Positions 1 to 7,044 of a stretch of DNA of 17,887 nucleotides are shown in pieces. Each line of letters begins with the position of its first letter. Position 1 is the first letter of the stretch. The notes below the pieces were generated by a model. That model was not told the origin of the DNA. It ran no database searches and saw only the letters and a program-made list of their open reading frames with translations. A program made the translations under genes and the position numbers. The DNA comes from CAZDOD01 sp964506935 (GTDB lineage Bacteria > Desulfobacterota > Zymogenia > Zymogenales > Zymogenaceae): positions 1 to 17,887 of the forward strand of contig CAZDOD010000044.1 in assembly GCA_964506935.1 (NCBI GenBank), written 5' to 3'.

Positions 1-283
1 GTTTTCGCTCGAGGTACTTTACAATGGGCTTTATCGAAGTATCGGGACTGACGGTTATCTCGCCCGTCTTTTTGTCCCTCGGTCTGCCCACATGGGTCAT
101 CAAGATCAAGCGCCCTCCCCGCTCGACGATGTTGTAGAGGGTCCCGAGGGTCGCATCGATGCGAAAGGGGTCTTTTATCTCCCCACCCTTCACCACATTG
201 TGATCGACTCTGACCAAAACGACCTTGTCATCGAGGTCGGCGTCCTGTATCAGGGGAAGCTTATCGGAAATATTTTTGTTCAT
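1..283 (-). CDS. pgk: Phosphoglycerate kinase, N-terminal 94 residues (cut by window edge)
   Basis: The reverse strand encodes the start of a phosphoglycerate kinase, the cytosolic glycolytic and gluconeogenic enzyme that transfers phosphate between 1,3-bisphosphoglycerate and ADP. Visible family features are the N-terminal LVRVDHN segment (residues 23-29; the usual form is RVDFN), the conserved Arg in DPFRIDATLGTL (residue 41), and the segment LILMTHVGRP (usual form: MSHLGRP). The ATG at 283 is preceded by GAGGAT about 9 bases upstream. Asp27, Asn29 and Arg41, which bind substrate in this family, are kept, but Phe is replaced by His at 28. The gene continues beyond base 1, so about three quarters of a typical PGK is missing here. 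It has its own promoter just upstream. Confidence 0.9.
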   Translation of the reverse strand, partial: MNKNISDKLPLIQDADLDDKVVLVRVDHNVVKGGEIKDPFRIDATLGTLYNIVERGGRLILMTHVGRPRDKKTGEITVSPDTSIKPIVKYLERK

Positions 284-318
284 GGCACGTCTATCCTCAT
301 GGTTATTAATCTCGTTTC

Positions 319-347
319 ATTATAGATTGATCAGGAAAAAATGTCAA
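319..347 (-). promoter_or_regulatory. Consensus sigma-70 promoter of pgk
   Basis: On the minus strand TTGACA (347-342) is followed by a 17-base spacer and TATAAT (324-319). Both hexamers match the sigma-70 consensus exactly. Transcription would start near 312, leaving a leader of about 28 bases before the pgk ATG. The -35 box abuts the U-tract of the terminator of the preceding gene. Confidence 0.85.
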
Positions 348-378
348 AAAATAAAAAAGCCGCCAAAAAAGGCGGCCA
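348..378 (-). terminator. Rho-independent terminator downstream of the BamE-like gene
   Basis: On the minus strand a GC-rich stem GCCGCC (376-371), a T6 loop and GGCGGC (364-359) are followed by TTTTTTATTTTTT. This is a classical intrinsic terminator. It lies about 50 bases after the stop codon at 427 and separates that unit from pgk. Confidence 0.8.
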
Positions 379-399
379 GAGATAAACTCAATTTGCAAT

Positions 400-418
400 A
401 TCCCCCAAAACGGGGGAT
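400..418. other. Short hairpin after the 427-861 gene
   Basis: ATCCCCC (400-406) and GGGGGAT (412-418) form a perfect 7-bp stem with a 5-base loop. No T-tract follows on either strand. It may stabilise the 3' end of the transcript ahead of the true terminator at 348-378; that role is inferred. Confidence 0.45.
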
Positions 419-426
419 TATCATCT

Positions 427-861
427 CTACAGATAATCAATCCTTATCGGGACCCTGTTCTTTTTGGTAAGTATAATTACGACCTTGCCCGAGGCGGACT
501 CGTATACATGCTCCTCAATTTCAGGATTTCTGAAGGATACGGTCTTGGGATCTCCAAATATCCCCGATATCTCGCCTTCGGTCAGCTCCTTTTTTGGGAT
601 GACCCTGACCATGACAACGGTATTTTTGACGTAGTAGATTGCTGCCCCCTTGGTATCTGACGGTGCCCTGTCACCGTCGTAGATCAATATAAAACCCGAA
701 TCCAAAGATGGCTCTCCGAGGATAGCGATGACTTCATCCTTTGTGGTGGAATTGGGAACTATCCCGTTCCAATCCGCAAGGACACAAATGGGAAAAAGCA
801 TCGTAAATAATATGACGCCGAAAATAAAATAGATGATTTTCGTTTTACTTCTCATCTTCAA
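427..861 (-). CDS. Exported small protein with a BamE/SmpA-like motif
   Basis: This is a 144-residue protein with a lysine-rich N-terminus, a hydrophobic core at about residues 9-27 and a likely signal peptidase site at VLA-DW (after residue 29). There is no lipobox cysteine. The first mature segment, WNGIVPNSTTKDEVIAILGEP, resembles the 'G.s..eV...lG.P' start of BamE/SmpA/OmlA-fold proteins, so a small periplasmic or envelope protein is likely; its role is unknown. The TTG start at 861 was chosen over the ATG at 855 because GGAGG (873-869) lies 7 bases from TTG but 13 from ATG. It follows the 949-1662 gene by 87 bases on the same strand with no terminator between them, so the two may share a transcript. 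Confidence 0.7.
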   Translation of the reverse strand: MKMRSKTKIIYFIFGVILFTMLFPICVLADWNGIVPNSTTKDEVIAILGEPSLDSGFILIYDGDRAPSDTKGAAIYYVKNTVVMVRVIPKKELTEGEISGIFGDPKTVSFRNPEIEEHVYESASGKVVIILTKKNRVPIRIDYL

Positions 862-868
862 AAAAATT

Positions 869-873
869 CCTCC
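869..873 (-). promoter_or_regulatory. Ribosome binding site that favours a TTG start
   Basis: GGAGG on the minus strand lies 7 bases upstream of an in-frame TTG at 861 and 13 bases upstream of the ATG at 855. The spacing favours TTG initiation. Confidence 0.6.
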
Positions 874-948
874 ACATAAATATTAACTTGAAACCCATAA
901 TCCTTAAGACCCTAACAATCCTGAAATAGAATCTCCCCCCCCTCCCCC

Positions 949-1662
949 TCAATATTCAAAGAAGAAAAAGTCGTATATCAGACTCATCTGGGTCAGATTC
1001 CCCTCCCTGTCTCTGGCAGGGGGGAGGACAAAGACCTGGCTTACGATTTCTGTAGGCTCCATATAGACAGATATCACCTCCTTCGACTTCCTCTCAAAGA
1101 TGAAGTTGGGTGATATTATCGCCTCCCTGATCCCCATAAAAAAGTCGGTGTCCCCGTAGATCTCGAACACATCCCCCTTCTCATTGATTAGCATGATGCT
1201 CATCACCATCTTCGAGATCAGCTTTTTCTCGGAGGCGTCATCGGAGGCATTTCTTATCGCCTCTAGGTAATCGTCAATGGCAATGAAATAGGCGGCGAAT
1301 GGTGAAAGGTCAAGTTTATCCCTGCTGATCCTTCTCTTATCAACACCGAAGACGGCCAGATCAAGACCCAGAACTATCGTGGCCTTGTATATACCCTTCT
1401 CTTTGTCGTAATAGACGAAGAGCTTTGCCGGGCCTTCCTCAATATCTTCGAGTCCTTCATAAATTACAGGAAACTTGGCCTTAAAGAGTGATGCGGTCTC
1501 CTTCGGGAAATCAAAAAAATCGAGGGAAAGGTCGAGGGCCCAGACTTTTTCTGCAAAAAAAATGTAAAAGAGCAAAACTAAAATGATAAAAGGGGCCAGT
1601 AGCACCCCAAATCTATATGATCCGAAAAATCTCCTCACGGCACAAAATGTGATATATGTCAC
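949..1662 (-). CDS. Exported protein of unknown function (237 aa)
   Basis: I do not recognise this family. The protein has a basic N-terminus, a hydrophobic segment at about residues 18-37 and a possible signal peptidase site at VWA-LD (after residue 42). The remaining ~195 residues look soluble, so it is probably periplasmic or envelope-anchored. The C-terminus is phenylalanine-rich (DFFFFEY). The start is uncertain. The longest frame begins at a GTG at 1662 with no Shine-Dalgarno sequence, and it lies about 2 bases from the predicted transcription start, so it would be leaderless. An AGGAGA motif inside the frame (about 1629-1634) has no well-placed start codon after it. An exact TGTGA-N6-TCACA dyad overlaps the assumed start. 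The gene lies upstream of the BamE-like gene and is divergent from the TAXI receptor gene. Confidence 0.6.
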   Translation of the reverse strand: MTYITFCAVRRFFGSYRFGVLLAPFIILVLLFYIFFAEKVWALDLSLDFFDFPKETASLFKAKFPVIYEGLEDIEEGPAKLFVYYDKEKGIYKATIVLGLDLAVFGVDKRRISRDKLDLSPFAAYFIAIDDYLEAIRNASDDASEKKLISKMVMSIMLINEKGDVFEIYGDTDFFMGIREAIISPNFIFERKSKEVISVYMEPTEIVSQVFVLPPARDREGNLTQMSLIYDFFFFEY

Positions 1663-1663
1663 A
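1648..1663. promoter_or_regulatory. CRP/FNR-superfamily-like dyad TGTGA-N6-TCACA
   Basis: TGTGA (1648-1652), TATATG and TCACA (1659-1663) form a dyad whose half-sites and 6-base spacing equal the E. coli CRP core consensus. It covers the first ~16 transcribed bases downstream of the promoter at 1671-1699, a position where a bound dimer would repress. The regulator is not in the window, so the assignment rests on sequence alone. Confidence 0.45.
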
Positions 1664-1670
1664 AGTTGTA

Positions 1671-1699
1671 AATCTACTTTCTCGCTTGTTTTATGTCAA
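1671..1699 (-). promoter_or_regulatory. Predicted sigma-70 promoter of the 949-1662 gene
   Basis: On the minus strand an exact TTGACA (1699-1694) is followed by a 17-base spacer and TAGATT (1676-1671). The start site would fall near 1664. Confidence 0.55.
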
Positions 1700-1706
1700 C
1701 ATAAAA
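1689..1706. repeat. 8-2-8 inverted repeat over the -35 box
   Basis: TTTTATGT (1689-1696), CA and ACATAAAA (1699-1706) form a perfect 8-bp inverted repeat covering the -35 hexamer of the minus-strand promoter. Its centre is 42 bp from that of the TGTGA dyad at 1648-1663, about four helical turns. An operator is possible. Confidence 0.4.
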
Positions 1707-1758
1707 ACAATTAATTTTTTTTAATATTGATTTGTCAAAGTAGAGTCGGCAAAAATCC

Positions 1759-1786
1759 TTGACTTTGGCCGCCCATGATATAGAAT
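1759..1786 (+). promoter_or_regulatory. Predicted sigma-70 promoter of the TAXI receptor gene
   Basis: TTGACT (1759-1764), a 16-base spacer and TAGAAT (1781-1786) each match the consensus at five of six positions. The start site would be near 1793, giving a leader of only about 18 bases. No strong Shine-Dalgarno sequence is seen before the ATG at 1811. Confidence 0.5.
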
Positions 1787-1810
1787 CTCCATAAATTTGG
1801 GGCAAAGAAA

Positions 1811-2785
1811 ATGAAGTTTCTAATTAGACCGCTGGTAGTCCTGATATTGTTGCTACCCTCTTTTTCATCGGCCGATGAGCTCGTTCTCACGACCGGGCCG
1901 ATCGGAAGCGATTCGTGGGAAATCGGGTCATATATTTCTTCGATATTTGAGGACGCGGGAAAAAATACAGGGATATCAATCAACGTCGTCCCTTCACGTG
2001 ACTATCTCCAAAATATAAAAAGGCTCTCCTCGGGAGCAGTTAACATGGCGATCGTCGACGCCCTCTCCCTCTATAGGGCGGAGGCGGGAAAAGAAGGGCC
2101 GGAAAATAGACATGGGAGGAAAATATACAATCTTTCCGTGATCGGGATCGAGGTCGAGCACTTCGTCCTGTTTTCGAACCTCTCAGATAAAGAAGACATC
2201 TTTGACCTCTCGGAAAAGACATTGTATCTCGGTCAAAATGGTGATATTCAGAAGTACGGCGCCGTGACGATCACCGATTGCCTGGGACTTGCGACTTCGA
2301 CAGATGGAGGAGGCGAATTAGATACCGAGACCGCCGTTGAGCTTATGATCGACGGCGTCTTCGACGGAGGGATATTCTCCGGAGTCCCACCGGTAAGCCA
2401 TCTTGTGCGCCTGAGAAATCTCATGGGTAAAAACGCATCATTTCTGGAAGTACCCGAAGAGATATACCACACGATACGCGAGACCTGCCCGATCTGGTTC
2501 CGTTACACAATCTCTCCCGGCACGTACCCTGACCAAAAAGAGCCAATAAAGACCATCGCCCGCCCCATATTCCTCCTCACAACGGACCTGGTCGATAACA
2601 GGACGGCCAGGGCAATTGTAGAAGTGATATTTGACGGTAAAGATAAATTTTCTTCCCCCTTTGCCCCGATTCCGATCACGATCGATATGAATATCGAGCA
2701 TGCGACGACGGCGCTTCACCCCGGGGCGGCCTCATATTACGAAAAGATGGGCTTTACGGTATCGACTGAAGGCGACAGAAAATGA
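1811..2785 (+). CDS. TAXI-family TRAP transporter solute-binding protein
   Basis: This 324-residue periplasmic receptor resembles the TRAP-associated extracytoplasmic immunogenic (TAXI) family, which captures small organic solutes for secondary TRAP transporters. A signal peptide covers residues 1-21 (SSA-DE cleavage). The mature start LVLTTGPIGSDSWEIGSYIS matches the family's opening 'TGG..G.yyp.g..ia' pattern. VVPSRDYLQNIKRLSSGAVNMAIVDA fits the 'a.gS.eNl.ll..Ge.d.alvq.D' block. The C-terminal LHPGAASYYEKMG is the typical TAXI ending. Length is normal. No DctQ/DctM-type membrane subunit lies on either side, so this is an orphan receptor within the window. The gene downstream is an Ntn-hydrolase 92 bases away with no obvious terminator between, so co-transcription is possible. 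The ligand cannot be predicted. Confidence 0.82.
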   Translation: MKFLIRPLVVLILLLPSFSSADELVLTTGPIGSDSWEIGSYISSIFEDAGKNTGISINVVPSRDYLQNIKRLSSGAVNMAIVDALSLYRAEAGKEGPENRHGRKIYNLSVIGIEVEHFVLFSNLSDKEDIFDLSEKTLYLGQNGDIQKYGAVTITDCLGLATSTDGGGELDTETAVELMIDGVFDGGIFSGVPPVSHLVRLRNLMGKNASFLEVPEEIYHTIRETCPIWFRYTISPGTYPDQKEPIKTIARPIFLLTTDLVDNRTARAIVEVIFDGKDKFSSPFAPIPITIDMNIEHATTALHPGAASYYEKMGFTVSTEGDRK

Positions 2786-2877
2786 AATGGGAGGGCAAAG
2801 TCAATTTCCTTTTTCATGGGTTGCTGGTTGGGACTTTGGTCTGAGACTTCTTGTTTTAAAAAAATTATTTACTATTT

Positions 2878-3936
2878 ATGTTTACTCTATCCCTAAAGGG
2901 AGATACGAAAACGAGGGGGTTTGAGGAGGGTAAAAGACTCAAAGAGACCCTCGAAAAGCTGATCTGGAAAGAAGGCCCAATAAGAGAGATTGTTTCCGAA
3001 AGTGCGATTAAACCCGCGAGAATCAAAAAGGGTATCCAGAGTTATCTCCCCGATGAATTTGAATGGATCGAGGCGGTCGGCAACGGCGCCTTTGTGGATA
3101 ACGAAGAGCTATACAGACTATTTGCGATGGAGCTCGGCCGAAATTTTCGCCTGACCCCACCCGTTACGGCCCTTATCTTGTGCCTTCCTTTCGACGACAG
3201 AGATAAAGATCTCCCATCTATCGGTGTTAATCTGGACGCCCCAAATTTTCTTCACCCCCTTTTAATTCTCCGCGAGGTTCAGCCCTTATCCGGCCCCTCC
3301 CGAATCGAGGTTTCGTTTATAACGTCAGCCGGTGTATTTTTCGGGATCAATGAGTCAGGCCTTTCGCTTGCGTTGAGCCTGAAGCCCTTTGAGGGAGACG
3401 GCGCTGGATACATCCCCATCTCCCTCACAATCCGCGAGGCCCTAAAAAGGTGCAAAGATGCAACGAGCGCCGTAAGACTAATATCAGAATTGCCAAGGGG
3501 CGCCTCGGGTATTATCTCGATCGCAGATACAAAAAATTCCGTCGTTATGGAGATAACGCCGAAAAGCTACGCCGTAAGGGAGACCAAAAAGGGGGAGTTT
3601 TTCGTATCGGCCCAGCACTTTCTGGGAAGCGAGATGATGGCAAAGGACATTCCACATGACGAAATTTACTCGGACTTTTTCCCGCCGGAGCTTTCGGGAA
3701 AGAGGATTTTCTCTGAAAGCGAAAGGAGGATGAAGGCCGCCTACGACCTCTTAAAAAATAAAAAAGGTAAGGATGCCCACTCCCTACCCAAAATCCTCCC
3801 CTCAGAAAAAGAGGGAATATATCTTTCACATGGTTATTACAAGACCGCTATCTCGGCCGTCTTGACACCAAAGCAAAAAAGTATTTATCTAAAAAACTCA
3901 AAAAGTGAAAACGGATATAAGCTTTATGAAATATAA
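2878..3936 (+). CDS. C45/AAT-like Ntn-hydrolase family protein
   Basis: This 352-residue protein resembles the peptidase C45 / acyl-CoA:6-aminopenicillanate acyltransferase family, Ntn-hydrolases that cleave or transfer amide-linked acyl groups. It carries the N-terminal 'G...erG...G' segment (residues 7-18), the GINESGLSLAL block (156-166, usual 'GmNe.Gl'), IREALKRCKDATSAVRLISELPRG..GIISIADTKNSVVMEITP (about 185-228), the QHFLG segment (usual 'NHFl', 246-250) and a C-terminal TAISAVLTPKQKSIYL block. Cys102 lies about 16 residues before VNLD (117-120), where the nucleophile sits relative to the 'GqNwDw' motif, but Leu follows it instead of Thr or Ser. It has no signal peptide. The ATG at 2878 lacks a clear ribosome site, yet the N-terminal homology begins directly after it. 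The substrate is unknown. Confidence 0.7.
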   Translation: MFTLSLKGDTKTRGFEEGKRLKETLEKLIWKEGPIREIVSESAIKPARIKKGIQSYLPDEFEWIEAVGNGAFVDNEELYRLFAMELGRNFRLTPPVTALILCLPFDDRDKDLPSIGVNLDAPNFLHPLLILREVQPLSGPSRIEVSFITSAGVFFGINESGLSLALSLKPFEGDGAGYIPISLTIREALKRCKDATSAVRLISELPRGASGIISIADTKNSVVMEITPKSYAVRETKKGEFFVSAQHFLGSEMMAKDIPHDEIYSDFFPPELSGKRIFSESERRMKAAYDLLKNKKGKDAHSLPKILPSEKEGIYLSHGYYKTAISAVLTPKQKSIYLKNSKSENGYKLYEI

Positions 3937-3991
3937 AGAGGGACGGCCCCAAAAAATCTTTCGACGGCCGTCCCTCTTTCGTCCGCTTTTT
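3935..3991. terminator. Bidirectional terminator between convergent genes
   Basis: AAAGAGGGACGGCC (3935-3948) and GGCCGTCCCTCTTT (3966-3979) form a perfect 14-bp stem with a 17-base loop. T-rich sequence follows on the plus strand (T6 at 3987-3992) and on the minus strand (TTTATATTTC). It overlaps the stop codon of the Ntn-hydrolase gene, and its plus-strand T-tract runs into the stop codon of the acyl-CoA synthetase gene, so it can serve both. Confidence 0.85.
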
Positions 3992-5703
3992 TATAGTTGA
4001 TCTCTAAGAACCCTCTTTAAGACCTTCCCGGCCCCGCTAACCGGTATCTCGTCGACAAAACGCACCTCCCGGATGTGCTTATACGGGGCGACTTTTTCGT
4101 TTACGAAATCCATTATTTCTTCCGGAGTCGCTTTTACATCCGGCTTTAGTTGGACGAAAGCAACCGGGATCTCCCCCCCCTTTTCATCCTTTTTCCCAAC
4201 GACGGCGCAGTGGCCCACCTTGGGATTTTCAAAGATGACCTCTTCAAGCTCCCTCGGATATACGTTGTAGCCTTTATAGATGATCATATCCTTTTTTCTG
4301 TCGGTGATATAGAAGTAGCCATCCTCATCAAAGTAGCCAATGTCTCCTGAGTGTACCCAGCCGTCAATCAGGACCTGGGCCGTCTCCTCGGGCTTCTCCC
4401 AGTAGCCGAGCATATTCTGCGGCCCTTTTATACATATCTCCCCCTCTTGTCCCGGGCCTAGTGGCTCTCCGGTATTCAGGTCAATCACCTTGACATATGT
4501 ATCGAATACCGGAAGCCCCACCGATCCCTGCTTTAAACCTTCCCGTGTTGGTGGATTTGCGGTGGCGATCATGACTACTTCCGTCATGCCGAAGGCTTCA
4601 TTGACTACGCCAGTAAAGGCCTCAAGCATTTGTTCAAGGATCGTAACGGGAAGAGGTGCCGCCCCAGAAACTGCAAGCCTTATCCGGGACATATCCACCT
4701 TCTTAAACTCGGGATTCTGAACCAAGGGGATGTAGAGCTGGGGCGCCCCGCCCAAGATTTCCGCCTTGTATTTTTCCACGGCCCTGATATATTCGGTGGC
4801 GTCAAACCTCGGAAATACGATCATCGTATTCCCTCCATAGACCTGTAAATTAAGGTATCCGATAGTCCCCATCGCGTGAAACCACGGCACCACGATGAGC
4901 GCCGTCATCCTTTCGGTTATCGGTTGCTCCTCGTCGCCGAGCTCCTTTTTTACGAGGGTCAGGTCGGGAGTCAGGATCCCGTCCTTATATTTCACATCCC
5001 CGCCCATGAACCAGTGTGCGGGCTGCAAGACGTTCACCACCACGTTGTAGTGGGTCACCATCACGCCCTTGGAGAGCCCCGTCGTCCCGCCGGTGTATGC
5101 GAGGTGGGCGATATCCTTTTTCGGATCAATCTTTTCGTTTACCGGATCAAGGCCCCCCTCTTCTATCAGTGTCTGAAAATCTTCCCCTTTCTCTATAGGT
5201 ATCTTTTTTAGGGCTTTCACGGGAGCACTGACGGGTGGATATGTATCGGCGAGGCTCGTAATGATGAGGTTTTTCACCTTCGTTTGCACAACAGCCTTAT
5301 CGACCATCTGAAAGAAGAGGTCACAGGTAACGAGTGTCTCCGCCCCGGAGTCGTTTAACTGATACACCATCTCACGCTCGACCAAAAGGGGTGAGCATGG
5401 GACGAAGATCGCCCCGAGTTTTAGAAGACCGTAATAGGCGATCGCAAACTGGGGGCAGTTTGGGAGGTGTACGGCGACCCTGTCCCCCTTCTTTACGCCG
5501 CGTGCCTTCAGTGCATTTGCAAACTTGTGTGAAAGATTCAAGAGCTCCTGATATGTCAGCTCCATGCCGGCGAACCTTATGGCCACGGTATCAGGATATT
5601 TTTGTGTCGTGGAATTTAGAAACTGATATACGGGCATCAGGGGATAATTAAGGGATTTCGGCCTCCCCTTGGGCCATGCCTTAAAATTCTTTTCTTCCGC
5701 CAT
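3991..5703 (-). CDS. Long-chain acyl-CoA synthetase (AMP-forming, FadD-like)
   Basis: This 570-residue cytosolic or membrane-associated enzyme of the ANL superfamily activates a carboxylate, probably a fatty acid, to its acyl-AMP and then acyl-CoA. All core motifs are visible: the phosphate-binding loop YTGGTTGLSKG (203-213), PWFHAMG (273-279), SGAAPLP (346-352), FGMTE (371-375), HSGDIG (451-456), DRKKDMIIYKGYNVYP (468-483) and the adenylation lysine in GAGKVLK (Lys560). A short insert, residues about 233-262, separates the A3 region from PWFHAMG. The ATG at 5703 follows GAGGAGGG. It has its own predicted promoter and is convergent with the Ntn-hydrolase gene. Chain-length preference cannot be read from the sequence; medium-chain or aryl acids remain possible. 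Confidence 0.9.
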   Translation of the reverse strand: MAEEKNFKAWPKGRPKSLNYPLMPVYQFLNSTTQKYPDTVAIRFAGMELTYQELLNLSHKFANALKARGVKKGDRVAVHLPNCPQFAIAYYGLLKLGAIFVPCSPLLVEREMVYQLNDSGAETLVTCDLFFQMVDKAVVQTKVKNLIITSLADTYPPVSAPVKALKKIPIEKGEDFQTLIEEGGLDPVNEKIDPKKDIAHLAYTGGTTGLSKGVMVTHYNVVVNVLQPAHWFMGGDVKYKDGILTPDLTLVKKELGDEEQPITERMTALIVVPWFHAMGTIGYLNLQVYGGNTMIVFPRFDATEYIRAVEKYKAEILGGAPQLYIPLVQNPEFKKVDMSRIRLAVSGAAPLPVTILEQMLEAFTGVVNEAFGMTEVVMIATANPPTREGLKQGSVGLPVFDTYVKVIDLNTGEPLGPGQEGEICIKGPQNMLGYWEKPEETAQVLIDGWVHSGDIGYFDEDGYFYITDRKKDMIIYKGYNVYPRELEEVIFENPKVGHCAVVGKKDEKGGEIPVAFVQLKPDVKATPEEIMDFVNEKVAPYKHIREVRFVDEIPVSGAGKVLKRVLRDQL

Positions 5704-5730
5704 AATACTCCCTCCTCATTAAGTCAAATA

Positions 5731-5759
5731 TATATATAAAAGCTCCAAAGGGACATCAA
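5731..5759 (-). promoter_or_regulatory. Predicted promoter of the acyl-CoA synthetase gene
   Basis: On the minus strand TTGATG (5759-5754), a 17-base spacer and TATATA (5736-5731) form a plausible sigma-70 promoter with a leader of about 20 bases. Confidence 0.45.
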
Positions 5760-5769
5760 AAATCCCTTT
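5747..5769. repeat. AAAGGGA/TCCCTTT inverted repeat spanning the -35 region
   Basis: AAAGGGA (5747-5753) and TCCCTTT (5763-5769) are perfect 7-base arms separated by 9 bases, and the predicted -35 hexamer lies inside the loop. It could be an operator or a weak terminator of the upstream CreD-like gene: TTTTATATATATA follows on the minus strand, though not as a clean T-run. Confidence 0.4.
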
Positions 5770-5783
5770 AAGTCTGAATCCTG

Positions 5784-7037
5784 CTACTCCGACCGATGAC
5801 TTCTTCCCTTCTTTGATGCGGCGAGAAACTTCTTCTCCCAATCAATCTTCCCAGTCATCTGCATGAGTATAAAGAGCGTTATGATCGACGCTATAGTGAT
5901 GATGAGCCCGGTGTAGTGGACAAAGAAGAAGGAATATGAGAAGAGAACGAGATATACAAGCTGGGAGATCCCCGCCTCAACAAGGGCGAATCTGACGCCC
6001 ACCACCAGCCTCAGATAACTCACTACAAGAAACAGGGATACCACCGACGAAATCAGAAAAGACAGGTTGACGCTGAGATGGTCGACGAGGTATGCAAACA
6101 GGAGATGGAAGGCGAAGAAGGCGCATGCGAGGAAGAAGAAATTCATCGGGTGGATATTTATCTCCCCCAATGTCGTGATGATAAACAAAATAAAGAAGAA
6201 AAACAGAAGCGATACGGGTGCAAAAAAGGTGATCCTTTTCGCGAGCGGGCCAGGGTTGATCTTCCTGGGCATCTCGATACCTATATGGTGACCCGATATC
6301 TTCTTGGTGTATTCCCATACGAGGTTCATCCCCGATTCCGTCTCTTCTTTGGATGTGGGCGAGGTCGATCCCGACGGGAAATCGATATCTTGAAAATCTG
6401 TCGCAATGGTCATCTTGAAGTCTTTTACCTCGGTTATGCTACCTGTGCCAAAATAGTAAAACCACTGATCCTGGCCGCGGGACGTATAGATTACTCTTAA
6501 AGTAATATCCTCGCCGGGGGGTAATTTGACCGATGTACCGACGCCCCTGTCCCCCCAATCGAGCTTTTTTACCTCGATACCGTCGATAAAAAAATTGAAG
6601 TTGTCATATTCGGCATTCTCCGAAGGAAACTCGCAAAAGACATCAACGTCCAAATCTTTTGGCCCGTCGTTTTCTGCTCGATACGTCCCGTCGAAGTCGA
6701 CCACGTAGGTGCTGTACCATAAAAGCCCCTTCTTCCTATAGTCGAGAGAAAGTCCGACATCTATATCGCTCGACAATATCGGGAGCCTTTCGGTTATGGT
6801 ACTTATCTCTATGATATTTTTCTTTTCCTTCTCATCGTATCTCTCGGTCTTGATATCGTAAGAGTGACTAAAGATAGGTGCATACTGGTAGTGGGGAGTA
6901 CCCCAGAGATCCCCCACTTCGTCCGCGAGTTTTTCATCGTATGTTTGTGTGCGAATTTCTATTGTGGCACCGAGAATCATCCATGCAAGACCGGTGCACA
7001 CGAAAATAAAGGTAAGGACCGCTATTTTTTTTGCCAT
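5784..7037 (-). CDS. CreD-like inner membrane protein
   Basis: This 417-residue inner membrane protein resembles the CreD (cell envelope integrity) family. After an N-terminal membrane segment (about residues 5-25) comes a large extracytoplasmic domain of about 240 residues. The C-terminal block holds six or so membrane segments, including the family's INIHPMNFFFLACAFFAFHLLFAYLVDHLSVN region (a match to 'lrIHPiqYllVGlal.lFYLLLls.sEh.gf') and a terminal MTGKIDW matching 'yltRkvDWY'. CreD is tied to envelope stress in E. coli; its biochemical role is not known. The second ATG (7037) was preferred because AGGAG (7049-7045) lies 7 bases from it but only 1 from the ATG at 7043. Divergent from thioredoxin. 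No creABC genes are nearby. Confidence 0.78.
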   Translation of the reverse strand: MAKKIAVLTFIFVCTGLAWMILGATIEIRTQTYDEKLADEVGDLWGTPHYQYAPIFSHSYDIKTERYDEKEKKNIIEISTITERLPILSSDIDVGLSLDYRKKGLLWYSTYVVDFDGTYRAENDGPKDLDVDVFCEFPSENAEYDNFNFFIDGIEVKKLDWGDRGVGTSVKLPPGEDITLRVIYTSRGQDQWFYYFGTGSITEVKDFKMTIATDFQDIDFPSGSTSPTSKEETESGMNLVWEYTKKISGHHIGIEMPRKINPGPLAKRITFFAPVSLLFFFFILFIITTLGEINIHPMNFFFLACAFFAFHLLFAYLVDHLSVNLSFLISSVVSLFLVVSYLRLVVGVRFALVEAGISQLVYLVLFSYSFFFVHYTGLIITIASIITLFILMQMTGKIDWEKKFLAASKKGRSHRSE

Positions 7038-7044
7038 TTTCATT

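Noticed and set aside
1728..1739. TTGA-TTTG-TCAA as an FNR box
   Set aside because: The FNR consensus is TTGAT-N4-ATCAA (14 bp); here the arms are only 4 bases each and the inner A/T positions are wrong. It may occur by chance in AT-rich DNA.
4876..5211. His-rich 111-codon plus-strand open frame inside the acyl-CoA synthetase gene
   Set aside because: It is a complement-frame artefact over the conserved P-loop region of the synthetase, without a ribosome site.
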